Shown piece after piece: positions 1-6,384 of a stretch of 10,151 nucleotides of DNA. The notes below the pieces were generated by a model, which had not been told where the DNA came from, searched no databases, and was given only the letters and a program-made list of their open reading frames with translations. The stretch's first letter is position 1. The number at the start of each line of letters is the position of its first letter. The DNA is from Pseudomonadota bacterium (GTDB taxonomy: Bacteria > Myxococcota_A > Polyangia > Polyangiales > Ga0077539): the NCBI GenBank assembly GCA_023428035.1, contig JAEYZO010000534.1, positions 1 to 10,151 of the forward strand, read 5' to 3'. A program made the position numbers and the translations under genes.

Positions 1-2
1 TC

Positions 3-614
3 GACCTCTCGCGCTTCCTCGAAGCGGCGGCGCCCTCGGCCGGCCTCGACAAGACCGTGGTCTCGGGGGACGAGGTCGACCTCTCGGCCACGGCCATCGA
101 CGCGCCGCGGCTCGACCGCACCTTCACCCCGGGCGATCGCGCCCCCGCTCCGCGCGGCGCTCCGCCGTCGCGACCGTCGCCCGCGCTCGACCGCACCTTC
201 ATCGCCGGTGACGACGCCCCCGCGGCGCGCTCCGGCGGCGCTCCACGTTCGCGGCCTCCGATCGACGCGACCCTCATCGCCGGCGCGCACGAGGACCTCG
301 GCGCCACGATGGGCTACGACGCGGGCCCGTCGCTACGCCCACAAATGGCTTCGCTCGACGCGACCTTCGTCGCCGGTGCAGCGAGGCCCCCGGTCGCCGC
401 GCCCGTCGCGCCGCCGGTGCACCAGCTCCCGCCGCTGGCGTCGCATCCGCCGCGGCCGGTGGTGATGCCCGCGGTGCAGTCGCCGGTGCTCACTCCGCCA
501 CCAGCGACGCGGGGGCCGTCGGAGACGACGCGCAACCTCACCTACGTCGCGGCCGTGGCGATCATCGTGGGCGCGGTGGTGGCGGCGGTGGTGCTGGCGG
601 TGGCGCGGTGGTGA
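3..614 (+). CDS. C-terminal part of a Thr-repeat protein with a C-terminal membrane anchor (5' end outside window)
   Basis: The reading frame is open from the window edge, so the true start lies upstream. A GTG at position 57 falls inside the first repeat and is an unlikely start. The visible 203 residues have three parts: a low-complexity region with at least five copies of a short [LI]D-x-T-hydrophobic motif (positions 45-380), a Pro/Ala/Val-rich linker (about 380-525), and a single hydrophobic segment of about 20 residues (about 540-605) that ends almost exactly at the stop, after Ala-Arg-Trp. This predicts a tail-anchored inner-membrane protein with the repeats in the cytoplasm. No enzymatic domain is visible; any catalytic, kinase or FHA domain would be upstream. 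The regularly spaced threonines could be phosphorylation sites read by FHA domains, which occur in T6SS regulation, but that is inference. The gene converges with the minus-strand unit with 7 bp between the stops. Confidence 0.75.
   Translation, partial: DLSRFLEAAAPSAGLDKTVVSGDEVDLSATAIDAPRLDRTFTPGDRAPAPRGAPPSRPSPALDRTFIAGDDAPAARSGGAPRSRPPIDATLIAGAHEDLGATMGYDAGPSLRPQMASLDATFVAGAARPPVAAPVAPPVHQLPPLASHPPRPVVMPAVQSPVLTPPPATRGPSETTRNLTYVAAVAIIVGAVVAAVVLAVARW
45..380 (+). repeat. Five-copy Thr-centred peptide repeat
   Basis: Five in-frame copies of the nine-residue pattern [LI]-D-[KRA]-T-[VFL]-x-x-G-[DA] start at 45, 111, 186, 261 and 354. They read LDKTVVSGD, LDRTFTPGD, LDRTFIAGD, IDATLIAGA and LDATFVAGA. 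Two weaker relatives (LSATAIDA near 81 and LGATMGYDA at 297) lie between them. Spacing is 22, 25, 25 and 31 residues, with Pro/Arg/Ala-rich spacers. The threonine is invariant. The DNA also repeats (for example ctcgaccgcaccttca at 111 and 186), consistent with tandem duplication followed by divergence. Confidence 0.8.
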
Positions 615-621
615 GCGACGG

Positions 622-1371
622 TCAGCGAACGACCAGCCAGCGGCCGTCGACGCGGCCGACGTAGACCTGCATCGCCTGCTCCTCGCGCGAGCGGGAGACG
701 CGCATCCCGATCAGCTCGCCCCCGTCGGCGCGGGCTACGTGGAGAGCCCTGTCGGCGCCGCACGGCGTGAACCGCAGGGCGGAGACCTCGACCGGGGTCA
801 CTCCGTACCCCTCGTCATCGAACACCTCGCGAAAGCTCTCACGCACCTCGGCGCGGTGGGCGTCGAGCTCCCACTCAAAGGCCGAGGCCATCTCTCGGGT
901 GCGGAAGTCGAGCAGCCGCGTCACGCCGTCGAGGTCGCGGCGGGCGAAGGCCGCGTGGAGCTCGGCGCAGAGAGCCCGGGCGGCGTCGAGCTCCGCGTCA
1001 TCAAGCTCGGACACAGGCTCGCCGTGCTCCCAGAGAGAAGACTCTACGTACTCTGAGGGCGTGAAGGGCAACGAGAGCGCGAAGGGCTCGAACTCCGCGC
1101 CCTCGGGGAGCGACCACGAGAGCCGAGCGAGGGGAGCCCCGCCGGGGTCGGGGCCGGTGAGGCTCAGGTCGAAGCCCGGCGCGGAGTCTTCTTCGTCGAG
1201 CGGAGAGAACAGCGCGGTGAGGAGGTTCCCCTCGGGGAGCAGCCAGGCGTTGAGGGGGTACTGCAACGCGAGCGGTGTAGAGCCCTCGTAGCGCAGGAGC
1301 GGGGCGTCGTTGGCGCCGACCTGCGCGCGGAGGCCACGGACTCGGACCAGAAGCTGTGCGACGGGGGCCAT
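622..1371 (-). CDS. Hypothetical 249-aa soluble protein, candidate immunity or partner of the 641-aa protein
   Basis: I do not recognise a named family. The protein has no signal peptide or membrane segment and is acidic, so it should be cytoplasmic. Residues 1-105 look beta-rich, with Pro/Gly turns. Residues 124-180 are helical and charged (SELDDAELDAARALCAELHA and onward). The C-terminal third is beta-rich and ends VDGRWLVVR directly at the stop. Helices followed by strands ending in a D-G-R-W-hydrophobic strand recall NTF2/SnoaL-like folds; this is a weak structural guess. The ATG at 1371 lies 6 bp after the stop of the 641-aa gene, so the two are almost certainly co-transcribed. A GAGGA-type purine stretch lies inside the end of that upstream gene, at rather long spacing. 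Position and cytoplasmic character fit an immunity protein or loading chaperone, but neither is shown by the sequence. Confidence 0.8.
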   Translation of the reverse strand: MAPVAQLLVRVRGLRAQVGANDAPLLRYEGSTPLALQYPLNAWLLPEGNLLTALFSPLDEEDSAPGFDLSLTGPDPGGAPLARLSWSLPEGAEFEPFALSLPFTPSEYVESSLWEHGEPVSELDDAELDAARALCAELHAAFARRDLDGVTRLLDFRTREMASAFEWELDAHRAEVRESFREVFDDEGYGVTPVEVSALRFTPCGADRALHVARADGGELIGMRVSRSREEQAMQVYVGRVDGRWLVVR

Positions 1372-1377
1372 GGGGCT

Positions 1378-3303
1378 CTAGCGCTTCCTCTCGAAGAGAA
1401 CGTGTCGCGTCTTCACGCTCCGCTCGCCGCAGACGGGGAACTCCCAGGAGTCTTCGCCGCTCCAGATCAGCGCGCGGCCGAGCAGCTTCACCTTCATCGT
1501 GATGGGCGCCCAGGTCGCCTCGCCGGCGAACGCGAGCGCCTCGCCGTCGTACTCCAGCGAGCCCTCACACGTCGCCTTCGTTTCTGCGCCGCCCTCGACG
1601 ATCGCGCCGAGCAGCTTGACCGCGCCTACGCTCGCGTAGATCCCCAGCCCGAAGGAGCCCTCGGTCTCGGCCTTGCCTTCGAAGGCGTCCTCCGGGAGCG
1701 CCCGGTGGCCCGGGCTTCGTGAGGCCGAGCACTCCGCCGTGAGGGTGTTCGTCCAGCTGGCGTCGGCCCACACGCCGACGTCGGCGACGTATTTCTGCAA
1801 CGTGGGCGGCCACCGGAGGAAGACACCGAGCGCTGACACCGTGACGCGGCCGGAGACCGTTCCTGAGAGGGTGAAGCGCCACCCTTCGGAGTGACGCACC
1901 TGCCAGCTCGTCTCGTCTTCGCTCCAGCCGGAGAAGAGCTCGAAGGCCCCCGTGACTGATCCGTCGAGGGAGGGCGTGGTGTTCAGGAGCGTGCGTGTCA
2001 GGGCCTCTACGGGCTCCGAGAGGTCGACTGAGGCCTCGAGCGCCACCGCGCACACGAGCTGATCGCCGGGGAACACCTCGACGCGCAGCGCCGCGGGCTC
2101 ACCCTCGCAGCCGTCGGCGCTCAACGAGTACACCGTAGGCCGCGCCCTGTGGTCGGCGGGGCCACCACCGCGCCACTCGAAGGTGGTCTCCGCGCTCAGC
2201 TCCCGGGCGCCGCCGCCTTCGCTGGCGACGCTGCTCGCGTGATGGCGCCCGCAGGTCTGGGAGCGCCGCGGCTGCACGCGCGGCGAGGCCGCGCCGCCAG
2301 TGTCGTTACGGTAGGTGATCTTGTGGGAGAGCGAGACCTTCGGCGCGCCTCCGCCGGTGCTGGGCCTGGGCGCGGCGTCACGCGCGCGCAGGGCGTCGAT
2401 CATCCCGCCAAGCCCGCGTGACCTGAAGAGTGACCGGATGGTCGACGCGGACTCGTTGAACTCGCTGACCGAGTCTTCGAGCGCCTTGAGCGCGGTGAGG
2501 TTGAAGGGAAAGGCCTGCTCGAACGAACGACTCGCGGTCGGTTCGGGGACCACGCGGAGCACGCCGTCGGGACCGGGTTGACGCTTCGCGCGCCGGCCCT
2601 TGTCGTCGAGCACCTCGAAGCCCGTCACTACGCAACGCTCGCTCGTCGCGGTGGTCGTCGCGGCGGTCGTCGCGGGCTCTACCCGCTTTCGGGGTGCGGG
2701 CGGTCGGGGCGCGGGCGCCGTTCGCGGCTTCGCTGGTGACCAGGGGCGGCGGTCGAAATCGGGGAAGGTCACCTCGCACTCGCCCGCGGGGATGCCGTCG
2801 AGGCGCGCAACGCCCTGCTTGTCGAGCGTCCCGTGGCGCAGCTCACCGTCGGGCAGCTTGATGGTGTAGCGCGCGAAGGGCACCGGCCGCGGAGGGTCGT
2901 GGTCGTCCTGGAGACGGATGGCGATCCAGTGGTCGACCTCGGCGACGCGCTCGGGGGGAGATGCGGCGGAGGAGCGTTCATCCGCGGCGCCGACGGAGGT
3001 CCCGCGCATGGGCGTGCGGTCGACGCGCATCCAGAGCCGGCCGTCGCGCAGCGCCGCGAGGAGCGACGAGCGCAAGCGCTGGGGATCTTCGCGTTCCTCG
3101 ACGCGGAGAGCGCGGAGCACCTCACGCATCTGCGAACGACCGAGCGCCGTCGCGCCGTCGCGTCGGAGCCACGCGTCGAGCGCGCGCTGAGACTCGGACG
3201 CGGAGAGCCGCACGCCCTCAGCGCCGTCGACCCCGAGGCCGAGCGCGAAGCGGCGCTCGCTGCCGAAGGTCCAACGACGAACCGCTCTCGTCCCGCTCCC
3301 CAT
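1378..3303 (-). CDS. TTR-like domain protein with unrecognised beta-rich C-terminus, candidate T6SS effector
   Basis: The protein is 641 aa and has no signal peptide. Residues 1-105 are Arg/Leu-rich and helical. Residues 123-183 form a transthyretin/carboxypeptidase-regulatory-like beta domain: VDHWIAIRLQDD opens it, then PVPFARYTIKLPDGE, GTLDKQGVARLDGIP, and a closing CEVTFPDFD. This G-T-L-D-x-x-G-x-A-R-x-x-G-I-P pattern is familiar to me from proteins encoded beside vgrG and paar genes. A Pro/Ala/Thr linker (184-222) follows, then a short beta segment (224-254) and a region with few clear features. Residues 470-625 are rich in alternating hydrophobic/Gly/Ser strands with no recognised catalytic motif. 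They include Trp-rich strands and cysteines at 525, 579 and 625. The start is ATG 3301-3303; an in-frame stop at 3331-3333 limits extension, and no strong Shine-Dalgarno is visible. It heads a unit divergent from the LysM-M23-vgrG operon. I infer a T6SS cargo; the toxic activity, if any, is unknown. Confidence 0.75.
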   Translation of the reverse strand: MGSGTRAVRRWTFGSERRFALGLGVDGAEGVRLSASESQRALDAWLRRDGATALGRSQMREVLRALRVEEREDPQRLRSSLLAALRDGRLWMRVDRTPMRGTSVGAADERSSAASPPERVAEVDHWIAIRLQDDHDPPRPVPFARYTIKLPDGELRHGTLDKQGVARLDGIPAGECEVTFPDFDRRPWSPAKPRTAPAPRPPAPRKRVEPATTAATTTATSERCVVTGFEVLDDKGRRAKRQPGPDGVLRVVPEPTASRSFEQAFPFNLTALKALEDSVSEFNESASTIRSLFRSRGLGGMIDALRARDAAPRPSTGGGAPKVSLSHKITYRNDTGGAASPRVQPRRSQTCGRHHASSVASEGGGARELSAETTFEWRGGGPADHRARPTVYSLSADGCEGEPAALRVEVFPGDQLVCAVALEASVDLSEPVEALTRTLLNTTPSLDGSVTGAFELFSGWSEDETSWQVRHSEGWRFTLSGTVSGRVTVSALGVFLRWPPTLQKYVADVGVWADASWTNTLTAECSASRSPGHRALPEDAFEGKAETEGSFGLGIYASVGAVKLLGAIVEGGAETKATCEGSLEYDGEALAFAGEATWAPITMKVKLLGRALIWSGEDSWEFPVCGERSVKTRHVLFERKR

Positions 3304-3413
3304 CGTTGGAGCGCAGGATGGCAGAGATCCTCACCGCGTGGAAGCGGCCCCACGGGTGACACGGGGCGACGACCTGTGGTAACCGCGTGGTTCCGATGGC
3401 GGAGGGGAGAGCC
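3304..3413. promoter_or_regulatory. Divergent intergenic region
   Basis: These 110 bp separate the start of the minus-strand pair from the GTG start of the plus-strand operon, so promoters for both must lie here or within flanking coding sequence. No convincing sigma-70 or sigma-54 elements are visible. The 9-mer ACCGCGTGG occurs twice in direct orientation (3333-3341 and 3382-3390). The second copy overlaps a short imperfect inverted repeat, AACC-GCGT-GGTT (3381-3392). The 9-mer also occurs by chance inside vgrG (7089-7097), so its meaning as an operator is weak. Confidence 0.35.
3401..3405 (+). promoter_or_regulatory. Ribosome binding site that sets the LysM gene start
   Basis: GGAGG at 3401-3405 is followed 8 nt later by GTG at 3414. 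The frame also offers GTG 3387 and ATG 3396, but these lie upstream of this site and have no comparable site of their own. Starting at 3414 gives a protein that begins directly with the LysM pattern QHVVRQGECLASIA. Confidence 0.7.
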
Positions 3414-4088
3414 GTGCAACACGTCGTGCGTCAGGGCGAGTGCCTCGCGTCGATCGCGCACCGGCACGGCTTCGCGAACTGGCAGGCGATCTGGGAGCAC
3501 CCGGCGAACACCGACCTCCGGCTGCGCCGCCCGAACCCCAACGTGATCCACCCCGGCGACGTGCTCTTCATCCCCGAGCGTGAGCCCGTCACCCGCCGCT
3601 GCGTGACGGACCAGCAGCACACCTTCACCGTGAGCCGCCCGCGCTGGCGCTTTCGGCTGAAGGTGGCGGATCACACAGGCGAAGTCCTCGCGGGCGTAGC
3701 ATTCACGCTCGCGATCGAAGACGTCGAGCCGATCGAGGGTACGGTGGGTGACGACGGGATGATCGATGTCGATGTCCCGCCGTGGGCGAAGCTCGGTCGA
3801 CTCACCGTGCTCGGTGAGGAGATCACGGTTCAATTCGGTCAGCTCGACCCCACAGCGAGGGTGACCGGCGTGCAAGCCCGCTTGCGGAACCTAGGCTACG
3901 ACCCTGGTCCGACCGACGGCGTGGTGGGCTCGCGCACGCGGCGCGCGCTGCGTCGCTTTCAGAGCGATCACGGCCTCGAAGCCACGGGCGAGCCCGACGC
4001 GGCCACGCGAGCGCGGCTCCTCGCGGCGCACGACGAGGACCCCGACGCGCTCGAGGATGAAGACGGGATGGAGGCCGAAGGTGGCTGA
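3414..4088 (+). CDS. LysM and peptidoglycan-binding protein, T6SS spike-associated
   Basis: The protein is 224 aa from GTG 3414. Residues 1-55 are a LysM-type module: HVVRQGECLASIAHRHGF at the start, and VIHPGDVLFIPE as the typical closing P-G-D-x-L-x-I-P. Residues about 68-141 look like a small beta domain (FRLKVADHTGEVLAGVAFTL, then a DDGMIDVDVPP turn). Residues 148-206 are a PG_binding_1-like three-helix module: VQARLRNLGYDPGPTDGVVG, then TRRALRRFQSDHGL and TRARLL. The tail is highly acidic. LysM and PG_binding_1 domains bind peptidoglycan glycan or peptide parts. With no signal peptide, the protein probably reaches peptidoglycan through the injection machinery rather than Sec. It overlaps the next gene by 8 nt, which implies translational coupling to the M23 enzyme. 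It may be a targeting subunit for that enzyme or a spike adaptor. It has no catalytic motif of its own. Confidence 0.85.
   Translation: MQHVVRQGECLASIAHRHGFANWQAIWEHPANTDLRLRRPNPNVIHPGDVLFIPEREPVTRRCVTDQQHTFTVSRPRWRFRLKVADHTGEVLAGVAFTLAIEDVEPIEGTVGDDGMIDVDVPPWAKLGRLTVLGEEITVQFGQLDPTARVTGVQARLRNLGYDPGPTDGVVGSRTRRALRRFQSDHGLEATGEPDAATRARLLAAHDEDPDALEDEDGMEAEGG
4070..4074 (+). promoter_or_regulatory. Ribosome binding site that sets the M23 gene start
   Basis: GGAGG lies inside the last codons of the LysM gene, 6 nt before GTG 4081. The longer alternative start, ATG 4057, lies upstream of this site. Choosing GTG 4081 gives an 8-nt overlap with the LysM gene, whose stop TGA is at 4086-4088. This is a typical coupled-translation arrangement. 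Confidence 0.65.
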
Positions 4089-6342
4089 AGGCGACGCGCC
4101 CGCGACCTTGCCAGCGGCGATCACGGCCGACGGCGCCGCCACGCGCAACGCGCTGCGCCTCGCGCCGAGGCTCTTCAAGGTGCAGCTCCTCGATTGCTTC
4201 ACGGGTCAGCCCGTCGGCGACGCCCGCACCGCGCGGGTCGAGGTCACGCCCCAGGGAGACGCCGCCCTCACGGCGGTCTGGCCCCTCGCCGGCGCGACGC
4301 GCTGGGACGTCGAGCGGCGCTACTGGTTGAAGTCGCTGCCCACGGCCAACACAGCGCTGCGCGACACGGTGCTCATCCCGGTCATGCTCGAGCGCGGCGT
4401 GCCACTGCCGGAGGAGCCCGGGCTCAAGGGCGCGGCGAGGGCCTTCGCGGCCTGGCACGCCGACGTGCGCGGCGAGGAGCTTCCCGCCGCGGAGCAGAGC
4501 GGCGCTCTCGACGCGAAGGCGCGAGGCGCTCTCCTCAAGGAGTACAACCGCTGCTTCTACGAAGCCGCGAGGGCGCTGCTCGAATTGCACGGCTTCGCGG
4601 CGGCTGACGAGGGCGACGCGTGGGGGCCGTCGTCGCAGGCGGCGTTCGAGCGTTGGCAGAGGGTCGAGCTCGACGCGAAGCACCCGTCGAAGCTCTGGTC
4701 GGCGAGCACGAAGGCCCTCGCGGTCGCGCTGGCGCGTTCGCCGCGGCGCTACCGCACCGACGGCCAGGGGGTGTTGCGGGTCCCGATCCAGTTGTCCGCC
4801 GTGCTGCGCGGCTTCGAGCTCACGCTGGAGTTCGAGGACTACGCGACGGTGATCGAAGCGCCGATGCGCCCGACGCGCGGGTCGCCGCTCGGTGTCGCGA
4901 CGGTCCATTGGGAGCCCGATGGGGGCTCACCCGTGAACGGAGCGGCGTTCACCCGGGAAGGCGCTGGGCAGAGCAACGCAGACGGACCCTGGGGCTGGAA
5001 GCTGTACCTCCGCACTCCGCAGGGGTGGGTGATCGAAGACCGCTTCAGGTCTTTTCAACGCTTCGACGTTCCTCCCGCGATCGAGGGCCGTTGGCCGAAG
5101 GCCGAGGCGACGGGCCCGGTGGCTCCGCCGTTCTCTCACCTCTACCTCCGCGATGAAGACCCTGAGTTGGTGCTCCTCGCGCAGACCTGGTGCCAACCTG
5201 CCTGGGACGAGGTCAAAGACGCCCCCGACGACGCGCTCACCACGAAAGACAGCTACGTCCCCGCGCTCGAGGCCGCGAGACCGCTCCACCGTGGTCGTCA
5301 CCTCCACGTCGTCACCCGCGCCGACGGGCTGTCTGGCTCCGAGCCAGACCCCTACGAGCGCACCATCGGCTACGGCTACCTTGACCCTCATACCGGGATC
5401 GGCAACGACGAAGGGCGGTATCGCAGCGGCGACGGTCACGGTGGGATCGACGTTCACGCGGCCGTGGGGGCCCCGGTCTTCGCGGTCGCGCCGGGCCGGG
5501 CGTCGCGCGCGAACCAGACAAACACCGCGGGTCAACTGTCTGGCGTCGGGTACTACGTACAGCTCCATTTCGACGCGAAGTCTCTGCGAGACAGCCGGAT
5601 CTCGTATGGCCACCTCGACGACGACTCGAGGATCGCCCCGGGGGGCTCGTCGCGCGTGAAGGCTGGTCAGATCCTCGGCTTCGCGAGGCGCTCGGGGAAC
5701 CTCGGCGCGTTCGGTGACAACCCCGGCCACACCCACCTCCAGATGACGAAGCCGAGCGCGGTCGGTATCGCGGCGAAGCGCTCGACCGCCGCGCTCGTCG
5801 CGGCGATGCCAGAGGGGCTCTTTCCCACGCACGGCCACCCGCACCTGTTCCCGTGTCGCTGCGAGTGCTTCGGGGGCGCGGCGGGCGTGCCCCCGGTGGG
5901 CGTGCCGGCGGCGGTGGTGGGCTGTGATTTCTCCGCCCCGCGCTTCACCCGCTCGTGCTGGGCCGTCAGCCGACTCGTGTGTCCCCACATCCATGAGAAG
6001 CCTGTGGGGGACGTCTTCCGACTTCAAGCCCAGCTCCGTTACCTCTTCAAGAACCCGGGCCGTCGCGCCTACGCTGGAGGCTGGCGCCCGCCGTTCTCAG
6101 TTTCCAGCGATCCCGCCAGCCCGTGGGACAGCCCGCGGCCCGACGTTGACTTCGTTGACCTTGGCTCCGTCGATGGGCGTGCCGCGCTCGGTACACGCAC
6201 TCAGGCGGCGATCCACGCGTTCCTCACGATCTTCGGGTTCCATACCCAACCGATGCTGCCCACGGTCAATTACATCCCACTCATGACCCCCACCGCTCTG
6301 GCACTCCTCGATCACCTCGCCCCCGTCGTCGTCCCACGGTAG
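4081..6342 (+). CDS. M23-family (LytM-like) peptidoglycan endopeptidase with peptidoglycan-binding modules
   Basis: The protein is 753 aa from GTG 4081. The M23 domain spans roughly residues 441-560 and keeps every hallmark: H453-x3-D457 (GHGGIDVHAAVGAPVFAVA), Y-G-H511-L, and H550-T-H552. The zinc ligands (H453, D457, H552) and the catalytic-site histidines (H511, H550) are therefore all present, and the enzyme should be active on peptide cross-bridges. Residues about 158-213 resemble PG_binding_1 (ALLELHGF, then WGPSSQAAFERWQ). Residues about 648-745 look like a second, interrupted copy (RLQAQLRYLF, then GTRTQAAIHAFLTIFGF). Between M23 and this copy lies a Cys/His-rich stretch (584-638). The N-terminal 130 residues look like a beta domain of unknown role. 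No signal peptide is present, which argues for delivery by the T6SS whose VgrG is encoded 32 bp downstream. It could be an antibacterial effector or a spike-borne wall-piercing enzyme. No adjacent periplasmic immunity gene is evident. Confidence 0.88.
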   Translation: MAEGDAPATLPAAITADGAATRNALRLAPRLFKVQLLDCFTGQPVGDARTARVEVTPQGDAALTAVWPLAGATRWDVERRYWLKSLPTANTALRDTVLIPVMLERGVPLPEEPGLKGAARAFAAWHADVRGEELPAAEQSGALDAKARGALLKEYNRCFYEAARALLELHGFAAADEGDAWGPSSQAAFERWQRVELDAKHPSKLWSASTKALAVALARSPRRYRTDGQGVLRVPIQLSAVLRGFELTLEFEDYATVIEAPMRPTRGSPLGVATVHWEPDGGSPVNGAAFTREGAGQSNADGPWGWKLYLRTPQGWVIEDRFRSFQRFDVPPAIEGRWPKAEATGPVAPPFSHLYLRDEDPELVLLAQTWCQPAWDEVKDAPDDALTTKDSYVPALEAARPLHRGRHLHVVTRADGLSGSEPDPYERTIGYGYLDPHTGIGNDEGRYRSGDGHGGIDVHAAVGAPVFAVAPGRASRANQTNTAGQLSGVGYYVQLHFDAKSLRDSRISYGHLDDDSRIAPGGSSRVKAGQILGFARRSGNLGAFGDNPGHTHLQMTKPSAVGIAAKRSTAALVAAMPEGLFPTHGHPHLFPCRCECFGGAAGVPPVGVPAAVVGCDFSAPRFTRSCWAVSRLVCPHIHEKPVGDVFRLQAQLRYLFKNPGRRAYAGGWRPPFSVSSDPASPWDSPRPDVDFVDLGSVDGRAALGTRTQAAIHAFLTIFGFHTQPMLPTVNYIPLMTPTALALLDHLAPVVVPR

Positions 6343-6384
6343 CCCGATGACCGCTTCCCCGATGGAGCCTCCCGATGCCCGATG
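6343..6384 (+). repeat. Four CCCGATG copies around the vgrG start, with an overlapping 12-codon leader frame
   Basis: CCCGATG occurs at 6343, 6358, 6371 and 6378, each copy supplying an ATG. ATG 6347 and 6362 share a frame that ends at TGA 6383-6385, giving a 12-codon peptide MTASPMEPPDAR that overlaps the vgrG start. ATG 6375 is the vgrG start. ATG 6382 is in the third frame. The best Shine-Dalgarno (GGAG, 6364-6367, 7 nt before ATG 6375) supports vgrG. The leader frame has no clear site of its own, so its translation is doubtful. Confidence 0.5.

Noticed and set aside
641..658. Inverted repeat CGGCCG-tcgacg-CGGCCG as a bidirectional terminator near the convergent stops
   Set aside because: The 6-bp arms are self-palindromic, no T-run follows on either strand, and the repeat lies inside coding sequence for the Gly-Arg-Val-Asp-Gly-Arg end of the 249-aa protein. 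It is explained by codon use.
1378..3303. Assigning the 641-aa C-terminus to a pore-forming or outer-membrane barrel family
   Set aside because: Alternating hydrophobic strands are visible, but there is no export signal or diagnostic motif, so naming such a family would be a guess.
2769..3875. A 368-codon minus-strand frame spanning the divergent gap, and a 237-codon plus-strand frame at 2833-3546
   Set aside because: Both overlap the TTR-like and LysM genes out of frame, lack domains, and turn Ser/Arg/Thr-rich in parts. They would also remove the natural divergent promoter gap.
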